Program-made: the position numbers and the translations under genes | Assembly: GCA_009784635.1 (NCBI GenBank) | Contig: WRBG01000023.1 | Coordinates: 1-17,168, forward strand | DNA from: Bacteroidales bacterium | GTDB taxonomy: Bacteria > Bacteroidota > Bacteroidia > Bacteroidales > UBA932 | Direction of reading: 5' to 3' | Length of the DNA stretch: 17,168 bases | Part shown: one piece after another, positions 7,938 through 16,089 of the stretch | Position numbering within the stretch: the first letter of the stretch is position 1 | Layout of the letters: the number at the start of each line of letters is the position of its first letter | Notes under the pieces: generated by a model | What the model was told of the DNA's origin: nothing | The model's input: the letters and a program-made list of their open reading frames with translations, nothing else | Database searches by the model: none

Positions 7938-8716
7938 GTTGGGATTATTTTGTTTATTTTGCCATCGTTTCACTGATTTTCTGGATTATAGGAGCAGTGG
8001 CCGCATGGAAAAACACACAGGCGTGGAAAGTGTATGTTCCTACAATCGTCGGTTTGTTGGTATTTTTTGCGTTCATTCTGTCTATGTGGATTTCTTTGGA
8101 GCGCCCGCCCATGCGCACCATGGGCGAGACCCGTCTATGGTATTCATTCTTTTTGCCGGTCGCAGGGTTAATCACCTACAGCCGCCGGAAATATAAATGG
8201 ATACTGACTTTTAGCGTAATCATGGCATTTGTGTTTATTTGCGTCAATATTTTTAAACCCGAAATACACAATAAAACCTTGATGCCCGCTTTGCAAAGCC
8301 CGTGGTTTGTCCCGCATGTAATCGTTTACATGTTTGCCTACGCCATGCTGGGAGCTGCGGCAGTAACGGCAATATATCTTTTGTTCCTCAAGAAAAAAGC
8401 CGTTCAAGCCAAAGAAATGGAATTATGCGACCAACTTGTTTACACAGGATTTGCATTTTTAACATTGGGAATGTTGTTTGGGGCGCTTTGGGCAAAAGAG
8501 GCATGGGGGCACTACTGGTCTTGGGACCCCAAAGAAACATGGGCCGCCGCAACATGGTTAGCCTACTTGATTTACATTCATTTCCGCTTGCACAAGCCCA
8601 TGAAATATCATGTTGCGCTTGTCATTATGTTGCTCTCATTTCTTGCTTTGCAAATGTGTTGGTATGGCATCAATTGGTTGCCAACAGCCGCCAACAGTAT
8701 TCACACCTATTTTTGA
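7934..8716 (+). CDS. ccsA: System II haem lyase component CcsA (WWD domain)
   Basis: CcsA is the multi-spanning haem-handling partner of ResB. The 260-residue product has about eight hydrophobic segments and the haem-binding WWD signature WGHYWSWDPKETW (191-203). His128 (PWFVPHV) and His257 (NSIHTYF) are placed like the two conserved periplasmic histidines flanking that motif. The start is the ATG at 7934, which overlaps the resB stop as ATGA and is preceded by AAGGAGG, one of the few good ribosome sites here; a longer frame starting at 7841 lies within resB and is rejected. Together with ResB it should mature NrfH and NrfA. The special machinery sometimes needed for the CXXCK haem is not separately visible, so this dedicated pair may provide it. 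Confidence 0.93.
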   Translation: MSWDYFVYFAIVSLIFWIIGAVAAWKNTQAWKVYVPTIVGLLVFFAFILSMWISLERPPMRTMGETRLWYSFFLPVAGLITYSRRKYKWILTFSVIMAFVFICVNIFKPEIHNKTLMPALQSPWFVPHVIVYMFAYAMLGAAAVTAIYLLFLKKKAVQAKEMELCDQLVYTGFAFLTLGMLFGALWAKEAWGHYWSWDPKETWAAATWLAYLIYIHFRLHKPMKYHVALVIMLLSFLALQMCWYGINWLPTAANSIHTYF

Positions 8717-8742
8717 CCTACTCAAATTTTTTCCTACCTTTG
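8712..8742 (+). promoter_or_regulatory. Bacteroidota promoter for the guaB operon
   Basis: TTTG at 8712-8715 and TACCTTTG at 8735-8742 are separated by 19 bases, matching the Bacteroidota -33/-7 consensus closely. The -33 element overlaps the ccsA stop codon. Transcription should begin near 8748, leaving a leader of about 18 bases before guaB. This is the best promoter in the window. Confidence 0.75.
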
Positions 8743-8766
8743 TGAGTTAATAAATACCCATATGCT

Positions 8767-10230
8767 ATGATATCCGACAGAATCGTTTTTGAGGGACTTA
8801 CTTTTGACGACGTATTATTAATCCCGGCTTATTCTCAAGTGCTTCCCAAAGAAGTGTCCATCCGGACGCGGTTTTCTAAAAACATTACGCTCAGTACGCC
8901 CTTGGTGTCGGCGGCCATGGACACGGTGACAGAGGCCGAATTGGCCATTGCCATGGCCCGCGAAGGAGGGATTGGCGTGATTCACAAAAACATGTCTATT
9001 GAACGCCAAATGGAGCATGTGCGCAGGGTAAAAAGGGCGGAAAACGGGATGATTTATGATCCTATTGTGATTCATCGTAATGCAACAGTAGGAGATGCCA
9101 TGCGCCTAATGGCAGAGCATCATATCGGCGGGATCCCGGTAGTGGACAAAAACAGAAAACTCATTGGCATTGTCACCAACCGCGACCTGCGGTTTCAAGA
9201 CAACATGTCTGTTCCGATTACAGAGGTCATGACTTCGGAACACCTCATCACCACCAAAAAGGGAGGAGATTTGCAAAGCGCCACCCAATTACTCCAAAAG
9301 TATAAAATCGAAAAGCTGCCGGTAGTGGATGAAGACAACATATTGGTTGGTCTGCTTACCTATAAAGATATTACCAAAATTAAAGACAACCCCGACGCCA
9401 GTAAGGACGAAATGGGACGGCTAAGGGTAGCCGCTGCCGTTGGCGTGAATCACGACACTTTGGACAAGGTGGAGAAACTGATTGCGGCCGGCGTAGATGC
9501 GGTGGTAATAGATACCGCGCACGGTCATTCCGAATCGGTCCTTAGTATGGTACGATCCGTCAAAAATACCTTTAAGAACTTGGAAGTTTTGGCCGGAAAC
9601 ATTGCCACCGGAGCCGCCGCCAAGGCGCTTGTTGACTGTGGTGTAGACGGCATCAAAGTGGGGATTGGGCCCGGTTCGATATGCACCACCCGCGTAGTAG
9701 CGGGCGTGGGTGTTCCCCAACTGAGCGCTATTTTGGACGCAGCCCAAGCCGTTAAAGGCACAGGGGTGCCCATCATAGCAGATGGGGGCATCCGCTACTC
9801 GGGCGATGTGGCAAAGGCTTTGGCGGCAGGCGCCGAAACCATTATGGCAGGGTCGCTTTTTGCGGGAGTCGAAGAGTCTCCCGGAGAGACCATCATCCTT
9901 AATGGACGTAAGTTTAAGTCCTACCGCGGCATGGGCTCTCTTGAAGCGATGCAGCAAGGCTCCAAAGACCGCTATTTTCAAGACATGGAAGAAGACGTTA
10001 AAAAATTGGTGCCCGAAGGAATTGTGGCGCAAGTACCCTATAAAGGAACGCTGAACGAGGTTTGTTATCAGTTGATTGGAGGACTACGCGCCGGTATGGG
10101 TTATTGCGGGGCCCCCGATTTGGAAGCCCTCCGCCGGGTTGAATTTGTGCGCATCACTTCTGCCGGAGTTATCGAAAACCATCCCCACGACGTAACCATC
10201 ACGCGCGAAGCGCCTAACTACAGCAGATAG
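8767..10230 (+). CDS. guaB: IMP dehydrogenase
   Basis: GuaB oxidises IMP to XMP with NAD+, the committed step to guanine nucleotides in the cytoplasm. The 487-residue product is full length for bacterial enzymes. The barrel begins with FDDVLLIP, is interrupted by a CBS pair at about 97-208 that senses nucleotides, and resumes with the catalytic loop GIGPGSICTTR (nucleophile Cys306), the ADGGIRYSGD phosphate site (338-347), SYRGMGSLEAM, and the mobile-flap Arg402-Tyr403 dyad (SKDRYF). The gene has its own promoter overlapping the end of ccsA. The next gene starts only 3 bases after its stop, so the outer-membrane folding genes are probably expressed with it. Confidence 0.97.
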   Translation: MISDRIVFEGLTFDDVLLIPAYSQVLPKEVSIRTRFSKNITLSTPLVSAAMDTVTEAELAIAMAREGGIGVIHKNMSIERQMEHVRRVKRAENGMIYDPIVIHRNATVGDAMRLMAEHHIGGIPVVDKNRKLIGIVTNRDLRFQDNMSVPITEVMTSEHLITTKKGGDLQSATQLLQKYKIEKLPVVDEDNILVGLLTYKDITKIKDNPDASKDEMGRLRVAAAVGVNHDTLDKVEKLIAAGVDAVVIDTAHGHSESVLSMVRSVKNTFKNLEVLAGNIATGAAAKALVDCGVDGIKVGIGPGSICTTRVVAGVGVPQLSAILDAAQAVKGTGVPIIADGGIRYSGDVAKALAAGAETIMAGSLFAGVEESPGETIILNGRKFKSYRGMGSLEAMQQGSKDRYFQDMEEDVKKLVPEGIVAQVPYKGTLNEVCYQLIGGLRAGMGYCGAPDLEALRRVEFVRITSAGVIENHPHDVTITREAPNYSR

Positions 10231-10233
10231 ATT

Positions 10234-11088
10234 ATGTCTAAGTTCTTCCCCTTCATCCTCCTTTTAGCTCTTCAAGCCTGCTCTTGGCTGCCCTTTAGAC
10301 CCCAAATCGATGTGGTAGCCCAAGTCAATAAAAAACAATTATTGGCTTCCGATGTAGCCGCCTTGATTCCCTCCGGACTTCCTCGGGAAGACAGTTTAAA
10401 CATGCTGCGTCAATACATAAATAGCTGGGCATTAGCTCATTTAATGGAGGCCAAAGCCCAAAAAGAACTCCCCAAAGAACAGAGAGACGTTAGTCAAGCT
10501 TTGGAAGAATACCGTCGCTCGCTTTTGGTGTTCCGTTACGAAAAAAGTTATGTGGAAACCCGTATAGATACCCTTATCACTCAAGCCGAACTCAAACAAT
10601 TTTACAACGACAATCAAGCCCTCTTTGTCCTAACCGAGCCATTGGTCAAAGTCCGCTACATTAAAATGGGACTCAACTCCCCTTATTTGGAAACGGTACG
10701 ATCTTTGTACCGTAGTCGGTCCATAGAGAGTACATACCAATTAGAACAAATGGCCCAACATGCCGCGGAAAAATACGAAACGTACAATGACGGATGGATC
10801 AGCATTTTTACCCTGTCCCAAGACCTTCCTGTCACCACAGAGGAACTTATCCGCGCCATTGGCAGAGGCCATTTGGAATGTAATGACAACTTTTCTGCCT
10901 ATTTTGTAACTATGGTAGAAACGGTTCCGGCGGGAAGTCCCGCCCCCATAGAATACGAAGAAGCCTCTATACGCAACATCATCTTTGGGAAACGCAAACA
11001 AGCGCTCATCAAAAACTTAGAGCAGGAAGTGCTGAACGATGGGTGGAAGACCAATCAATTAAAAGTATACATCAACAATAATGAATAG
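10234..11088 (+). CDS. SurA-like periplasmic lipoprotein with degenerate parvulin region
   Basis: The 284-residue product starts with a lipoprotein signal (LLLALQAC, acylated Cys16). It then shows a SurA/PpiD-like chaperone arrangement: a short strand (VVAQVNKKQLLASDVAAL, about 27-44), a helical region to about 110, LTQAELKQFYNDNQALF (about 114-130), and a poorly conserved segment beginning VKVRYIKM where a parvulin domain would start. The usual GGELG-type parvulin core is absent, so isomerase activity is unlikely. It probably acts as a membrane-anchored chaperone partner of the SurA encoded next, with which it overlaps by 8 bases. The function is inferred from fold-like similarity and neighbours; the family name is not certain. 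Confidence 0.8.
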   Translation: MSKFFPFILLLALQACSWLPFRPQIDVVAQVNKKQLLASDVAALIPSGLPREDSLNMLRQYINSWALAHLMEAKAQKELPKEQRDVSQALEEYRRSLLVFRYEKSYVETRIDTLITQAELKQFYNDNQALFVLTEPLVKVRYIKMGLNSPYLETVRSLYRSRSIESTYQLEQMAQHAAEKYETYNDGWISIFTLSQDLPVTTEELIRAIGRGHLECNDNFSAYFVTMVETVPAGSPAPIEYEEASIRNIIFGKRKQALIKNLEQEVLNDGWKTNQLKVYINNNE

Positions 11089-12475
11089 AATCATCCCTCC
11101 ATTTTTACTTGCCGCCGTTTTGCTTTGTTTTCCGGCGCCCACACAAGCCCAACAATACGGTAATGGGCTTATTGATAAAGTTGTAGCCATCGTAGGCAAT
11201 GAAGTAATCCAGCTGTCCACCATAGAGGGCGAGGTACGGGATATGATGGTTCAAGGTGTGGTTTCCGACAGGAACATACGCTGCAAAGTGCTTGAAAACA
11301 TGTTGGTCCAAAAGCTGCTGCTCAATCAAGCCCGACTTGACAGTATTCCCATGCGCCACGACATAGTAGAGCAGAATTTGGACGAAAGAATCCAGTATAT
11401 GAAGTCGGCCCTTGGAGGCGAAAAGGGCGTGGAAAATTACTACAACAAACCTCTTTTCAGACTCAGACAGGACTGGAGGGAGTTGTTGGGCGAACAAGTA
11501 CTCACCATGGGGATGCGACAAAAACTCCAAGAGGCCCATCCTCCCCTTACGCCCAAAGAAGTAGAAATATTTTACAATCAGGTAGACAAAGACAGCCTCC
11601 CTATTATACCCATCCAGTACCAAATTCGACAGATTGTAATTTATCCTCCTAAAGAAGAGGCTGTTTTATTAGTACAGGAACGTCTGCTTGAGTTTAGGGA
11701 ACGGATTCTGAACGGAAGCAGTTTTGCCGCCTTAGCCTCTGCCTATTCAGAAGACCTTGGAACCGTGCTTCGTGGTGGAGAACTGGGGCTAACCGCCAAG
11801 CAATTTTTCCATCCTCCTTTTGCGGATGCCGCCATGGCCCTTAGGCCCGGGCAAGTCTCTCAAATTGTGGAAACCCCCGACGGTTTTCACTTGATACAAC
11901 TCATAGAAAAGACAGAGGACGAGATGTTCAACGCCCGTCATATCCTGCTCCGCCCCAAATTTAGCAACGAGATTCGTCAGAAAGCTTTTAGGACCCTCGA
12001 CAGTTTAAAGAGCCAAATCCTCGCAGACAGCATTACCTTTGAGTTGGCGGCTGTCCAATATTCCATGGACCCCAAGTCGAGGAACAGCAGAGGCTTGGTG
12101 GCAGACGAAAACACCGGCTCTACCTTCTTTGAGAAAGACCAGCTTAATCCGGCCGATTACAATGCCTTGCGCAACCTTCAACCCGGTCAAATTTCAGATA
12201 CCTATGAAGCTACCGATTCGGGGCTGACTCCGGGACGCCCCAATGACGGAAAATCGGGAAATACCGTGTATAAAGTCATCAAATTAGAAAGAATTATTCC
12301 GGCCCATCCCGCCAATATCAAAGAGGATTATCAAGTAATCCTCGACTTTGCCACCAACCAGCGATTAGAAAAAGTGGTGGAGGATTTTATTGCCCAAAAG
12401 CAAAAAACCACCTACATCCGAATCGACCCGCTCTTTTGGGAATGTCCCTTCCAGCGCCCCGGCTGGATAAAATAA
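11081..12475 (+). CDS. surA: SurA-type periplasmic peptidyl-prolyl isomerase and chaperone
   Basis: SurA escorts outer-membrane proteins across the periplasm. The 464-residue product has a Sec signal cleaved near residue 23 (PTQA/QQY), an N-terminal chaperone region starting VVAIVGNEVIQLS (34-46), and two parvulin domains at about 178-278 and 284-405. The first keeps the core RGGELGL (231-237), LRPGQVSQIVETPDG and FHLIQL but has IRQIVI in place of the usual ARHIL strand. The second has ARHILL (285-290) but has lost the GGELG core and has a Gly/Asn-rich insert at about 378-393. Each domain is therefore partly degenerate in a different way. It overlaps the preceding lipoprotein gene by 8 bases and lies 7 bases before the LptA-like gene. 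Confidence 0.92.
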   Translation: MNRIIPPFLLAAVLLCFPAPTQAQQYGNGLIDKVVAIVGNEVIQLSTIEGEVRDMMVQGVVSDRNIRCKVLENMLVQKLLLNQARLDSIPMRHDIVEQNLDERIQYMKSALGGEKGVENYYNKPLFRLRQDWRELLGEQVLTMGMRQKLQEAHPPLTPKEVEIFYNQVDKDSLPIIPIQYQIRQIVIYPPKEEAVLLVQERLLEFRERILNGSSFAALASAYSEDLGTVLRGGELGLTAKQFFHPPFADAAMALRPGQVSQIVETPDGFHLIQLIEKTEDEMFNARHILLRPKFSNEIRQKAFRTLDSLKSQILADSITFELAAVQYSMDPKSRNSRGLVADENTGSTFFEKDQLNPADYNALRNLQPGQISDTYEATDSGLTPGRPNDGKSGNTVYKVIKLERIIPAHPANIKEDYQVILDFATNQRLEKVVEDFIAQKQKTTYIRIDPLFWECPFQRPGWIK

Positions 12476-12482
12476 GCCAAGC

Positions 12483-14774
12483 ATGAAAGGACTGCGTTTT
12501 CTGTACGGCAGTGTACTCTGTGTCTTTGTTTTTGTTTGCGGCTTTGCCCGCCAACAGCAGGACAAGGAAGAGAACCGTATAATCCTTATCGGCGCCCATA
12601 AAATGGAGCAGTTTTCAAAAGACGGCATCATGTACCGTCGAGCCAGCGGCCAAGCCAGATTCCTGCACAACGATACCTATATCCTCTGCGACACAGCTGT
12701 TTATGACCCCCAAAACAATATTGTGGACGCCAAAGGCAATGTGCAGGTGATTCAAGAGCAAACCCAACTGAGGGGAGAAACCCTGCATTATGTGGGAAAC
12801 GACAACTTGGCCCAAGTTCGCGGCCCCTTGGTTGAACTCTTTGACCAAGATGGTAATCGTTTGCGTACTAAATATTTAGACTTTAACACCAAAGACAGTA
12901 TCGGGATTTTTTATAATGGGGGAAGCATGGTAGATAGTGATGGCAATGTGTTAGAAAGCCACACCGGACGCTATTTTTCCAAGGAAAAACGCTTTGAATT
13001 TGAACAGTCGGTAGAGATGTTTACCGATACCGTTACCGTTAAGTCCGATTTTGCCCAATACCAGACGGATACCCGTGTCGTCACCCTTACCGGCCGGGTA
13101 CACGCATGGCATACAGACGGCTACCTTAGGTCGGAACACGGTTTGTACAAGCGGGACCAAGAAGTTTTTCGTTTTAATCAAAACGTGTACGTACAAACAG
13201 ACCGTCAAGAAATTTGGGCCGATACCCTTTATTTTGACCGGATACATACCAAAGGTTCGCTCTACGGAAATATTCAAGTGTTAGACACCATTCAAGCCAT
13301 TATCCTCTTGGGCGACGAAGGGCATTTTGAGCAAAACCCCCAAAAGGCAATGCTTACCCGAGACCCTGTTTTCATTACCTACGACGTAGACGACAACAAT
13401 GTGAGGGACACGACCTTTGTCCGTGGCGACACCCTGCGTTTGATAAGCCTGCCCAGATATCAAGTAGACAGTACAGAAGTAGAAGCCGCCCGAGCCAGAC
13501 TCCACCTGCTCCTTCCCCCGCCGGAAGTTCCGGAATCGGAAGTTCTGGAGCCAAAAGCTGCCCTCTTGGACACCCTTCGGAATCTTCCTTTGCTACCTGT
13601 ACCCTCCATACAAACGGAGCCCTTAGACACCCTCAGCCAAAACGGGCCTCCTGTTGATACGGTAAACGCTGCGCCGCCGGATTCTCTGATGCAGCTTCCG
13701 CCCTTAGACAGCACCAAGATTCATTTTATATACGCCCATCCCCGTGTAAAAGCCTACCGTTCTAATGGGCAAGGACTTTGCGATTCACTTGTATATAATA
13801 GTTTAGACTCAACCATAAGGCTATACGGCCAACCCGTACTTTGGCACGAAAAAAATCAATTTTCTGCCGACAGTATACAATTCTTCCTGCAAAACAGCCA
13901 AATCTCCCGGGCAGACCTTTTCTCGTCTTCCTTTATTATTGCTCAAGAAGATTCCCTGCTCTTTAACCAAATCAAGGGCAAGGATATGATTGGATATTTT
14001 CGCAACAACGAAATCTATTCATTTGAGGTGCTGTCCGATGTAGAACTCATCTACTGCATTCGCGAAGACGACTTGATTACCTCTATGAACCTTGCGGAAA
14101 GCCAGCGATTGGTTGTCACCCTTAAAGACCGTCAAGTGCAGCGCTTGCATTACTATCAGCATACCAAAAGCAATGTATATCCCCTCTATGAACTAAACTC
14201 CGATAAACGCCGGCTGACTCATTTTGACTGGAGGGCTGACGAACGACCCGCAGACCGCTTTGCCATTACCCAACGCAGCATCCGTCCTTCTGTTCCGGAG
14301 ACCGCCCCCCAAGAGCCTAAGCCTCTTTTTCCCTTTACCGACGTCTTCTTTCCCGGCCACATTCCTCTACCGGTCCCGACCCCTACTCCTCCTGCCGACA
14401 CCACCGGCATCTCCCCTCTGGACGGGCCACCCCAAGACAGCCTGCCGCCATTTTATCCCATCCTTGACTCCCTGCCTTATCCCATACTTCGCGACACCAT
14501 TCGCATAGATTCTATCCGCTTGGATTCCACTCGCATAGATTCCATCGCCCTTGACCTGCCCCCCGCAGACGCGCCCGCAGATACGCTCGCCAACATGCTT
14601 GCAATCACACCGACAGTCGCCCAAGATTCCGAGGCCGTCAAACTTTCCCGCAAGGAACTCCGCCTCCAGCGCAAGGCCATTCGTAAAGAAAAAGCCGCCC
14701 AAAGAAAAGCGGAACGCCTCCTCCGCAAACAACAACGAATTACCAGACAAACAGGGGCAGTCCCCCCATCATAG
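12483..14774 (+). CDS. Large LptA/OstA-like outer-membrane biogenesis protein
   Basis: The 763-residue product has a Sec signal ending near residue 22 (CGFA/RQQ), and about residues 30-330 consist of repeating beta-strand units of the LptA/OstA type (DTAVYDPQNNIVDAKGNV; SDFAQYQTDTRVVTLTGRV; ADTLYF). These suggest a beta-taco that carries lipopolysaccharide between membranes. A Pro/Leu/Asp-rich linker (about 342-412) separates a second such region (413-580). The C-terminus is unusual: a Pro-rich stretch (about 600-710) containing a tandem Arg-x-Asp-Ser repeat, then a very basic helix (719-756, rich in Lys, Arg and Gln). I recall typical Bacteroidota relatives as shorter, so the tail may be an extension. 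The gene closes the guaB-surA run and overlaps glyA tail to tail by 35 bases. A role in LPS transport is inferred from fold and neighbours. Confidence 0.85.
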   Translation: MKGLRFLYGSVLCVFVFVCGFARQQQDKEENRIILIGAHKMEQFSKDGIMYRRASGQARFLHNDTYILCDTAVYDPQNNIVDAKGNVQVIQEQTQLRGETLHYVGNDNLAQVRGPLVELFDQDGNRLRTKYLDFNTKDSIGIFYNGGSMVDSDGNVLESHTGRYFSKEKRFEFEQSVEMFTDTVTVKSDFAQYQTDTRVVTLTGRVHAWHTDGYLRSEHGLYKRDQEVFRFNQNVYVQTDRQEIWADTLYFDRIHTKGSLYGNIQVLDTIQAIILLGDEGHFEQNPQKAMLTRDPVFITYDVDDNNVRDTTFVRGDTLRLISLPRYQVDSTEVEAARARLHLLLPPPEVPESEVLEPKAALLDTLRNLPLLPVPSIQTEPLDTLSQNGPPVDTVNAAPPDSLMQLPPLDSTKIHFIYAHPRVKAYRSNGQGLCDSLVYNSLDSTIRLYGQPVLWHEKNQFSADSIQFFLQNSQISRADLFSSSFIIAQEDSLLFNQIKGKDMIGYFRNNEIYSFEVLSDVELIYCIREDDLITSMNLAESQRLVVTLKDRQVQRLHYYQHTKSNVYPLYELNSDKRRLTHFDWRADERPADRFAITQRSIRPSVPETAPQEPKPLFPFTDVFFPGHIPLPVPTPTPPADTTGISPLDGPPQDSLPPFYPILDSLPYPILRDTIRIDSIRLDSTRIDSIALDLPPADAPADTLANMLAITPTVAQDSEAVKLSRKELRLQRKAIRKEKAAQRKAERLLRKQQRITRQTGAVPPS
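14502..14546 (+). repeat. Three tandem 15-base units encoding Arg-x-Asp-Ser-x
   Basis: Units at 14502-14516, 14517-14531 and 14532-14546 read CGCATAGATTCTATC, CGCTTGGATTCCACT and CGCATAGATTCCATC, and encode RIDSI, RLDST and RIDSI. A degenerate RDTI-encoding unit precedes them. They lie in the Pro-rich C-terminal part of the LptA-like gene and could change copy number without shifting the frame. Confidence 0.8.
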
Positions 14775-16020
14775 ATTTTACTTGAGTCCTTACGGCAGCT
14801 TGTTCTGTTTGGTTGTCGGGCTGACTCAAAATCCGGTCTACCAAATGAACCATCGGTTCCATGTCTTTTTCTTTGAGTCCACGGGTGGTTATGGCCGGAG
14901 AACCTACGCGGATGCCCGAAGTTTGGAAGGGAGAACGGGAATCGAAAGGCACCATGTTTTTATTTACGGTAATATCGGCCAATACCAATGCTTTTTCGGC
15001 AGCCTTTCCCGTGAGTTCGGGAAATTTGCTGCGCAGGTCAATGAGCATCATATGGTTGTCTGTTCCTCCCGACACCACTTTATACCCCCGCTCCATAAAA
15101 GCGGCAGCCATGGCAGCGGCGTTCTTTACCACCTGCTCTTGATAAGTAACAAATTCGGGTTGGAGGGCTTCGTAAAAAGCAACAGCTTTAGCGGCAATTA
15201 CATGCTCTAAAGGACCTCCTTGAATACCCGGAAATACGCTCGAATTAATCACCGCCGACATCATCTTGGTCTCTCCTTTTGGCGTCTTTATGCCCCAAGG
15301 ATTTTCAAAGTCCTTGCCTATAATGATAATTCCTCCGCGGGGCCCGCGTAAGGTTTTATGGGTGGTAGAGGTTACTATGTGCGCATGTTTTACCGGATTG
15401 TCCAAAAGACCGGCAGCAATCAGTCCGGCAGGATGGGCCATATCTACCAAAAAGAGGGCGCCTACCCTGTCGGCAATGGCGCGCATACGGGCGTAGTCCC
15501 ATTCTCTGGAATAGGCCGAAGCGCCGCCCACAATTAACTTGGGCTTATGTTCCAAAGCCTTGCGCTCCATATCGTCATAGTCTACGTAACCTGTCTTTTC
15601 GCACACTCCATAAGCTATTGCCTTATACAGGATGCCCGACATGTTTACCGGAGACCCGTGGGTAAGGTGTCCGCCGTGGGCCAAATCCAAGCCCATAAAG
15701 CTGTCGCCGGGCTTGAGGCAGGCCATAAAAACGGCCATATTGGCCTGTGCCCCCGAATGGGGCTGCACATTGGCGTATTCCGCATCAAAAAGCTGGCAAA
15801 GACGGTCTATGGCCAACTGTTCGGTTTGGTCTACGACTTCGCAACCACCGTAATAACGGGCGCCCGGATAACCTTCGGCATACTTATTGGTCAGCACCGA
15901 GCCCATGGCCCCAAGCACCTGCGGGCTTACAAAATTTTCTGAGGCAATCAACTCTATGCCATTGGATTGTCGGGCTATTTCCTTACGAATCAGGTCAAAA
16001 ATTTGTACGTCTTGTTTCAT
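14740..16020 (-). CDS. glyA: Serine hydroxymethyltransferase
   Basis: GlyA converts serine and tetrahydrofolate to glycine and methylene-tetrahydrofolate in the cytoplasm, feeding the one-carbon pool used by purine and methionine synthesis. The 426-residue product is full length. It shows ELIASENF near the N-terminus, NKYAEGYPGARYYGG (45-59), the cofactor contacts Asp193 and His196 in VDMAHPAG, and the PLP lysine Lys222 in STTHKTLRGPRGG. The C-terminus ends GGLPLFVW, and its last codons overlap the 3' end of the LptA-like gene by 35 bases; no terminator separates the two. The ATG at 16020 has no Shine-Dalgarno but a -7 box lies upstream. Confidence 0.97.
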   Translation of the reverse strand: MKQDVQIFDLIRKEIARQSNGIELIASENFVSPQVLGAMGSVLTNKYAEGYPGARYYGGCEVVDQTEQLAIDRLCQLFDAEYANVQPHSGAQANMAVFMACLKPGDSFMGLDLAHGGHLTHGSPVNMSGILYKAIAYGVCEKTGYVDYDDMERKALEHKPKLIVGGASAYSREWDYARMRAIADRVGALFLVDMAHPAGLIAAGLLDNPVKHAHIVTSTTHKTLRGPRGGIIIIGKDFENPWGIKTPKGETKMMSAVINSSVFPGIQGGPLEHVIAAKAVAFYEALQPEFVTYQEQVVKNAAAMAAAFMERGYKVVSGGTDNHMMLIDLRSKFPELTGKAAEKALVLADITVNKNMVPFDSRSPFQTSGIRVGSPAITTRGLKEKDMEPMVHLVDRILSQPDNQTEQAAVRTQVKSMMGGLPLFVW

Positions 16021-16055
16021 ATAATAATCATTTTTCTACATCAAGATTGAAACTC

Positions 16056-16063
16056 CAAAGATA
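16056..16063 (-). promoter_or_regulatory. Bacteroidota -7 box upstream of glyA
   Basis: On the minus strand this reads TATCTTTG, matching TAnnTTTG, 35 bases before the glyA ATG in the 69-base gap. No good TTTG is found 19-21 bases further upstream, so the promoter is supported mainly by the -7 box and its position. Confidence 0.5.
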
Positions 16064-16089
16064 TACAAATTTTGAATATCTGTGATGTA

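Noticed and set aside
9421..10032. A 203-codon minus-strand open frame inside guaB
   Set aside because: It is a shadow of the conserved IMP dehydrogenase barrel; no motif or regulatory signal supports it.
14754..14765. GGGG-CAGT-CCCC hairpin near the end of the LptA-like gene as a terminator
   Set aside because: The stem is only four pairs, lies within coding sequence of both genes and has no following T-run.
14551..15210. A 219-codon plus-strand open frame spanning the end of the LptA-like gene and glyA
   Set aside because: It is out of frame with the LptA-like gene and antisense to conserved glyA; low-complexity shadow.
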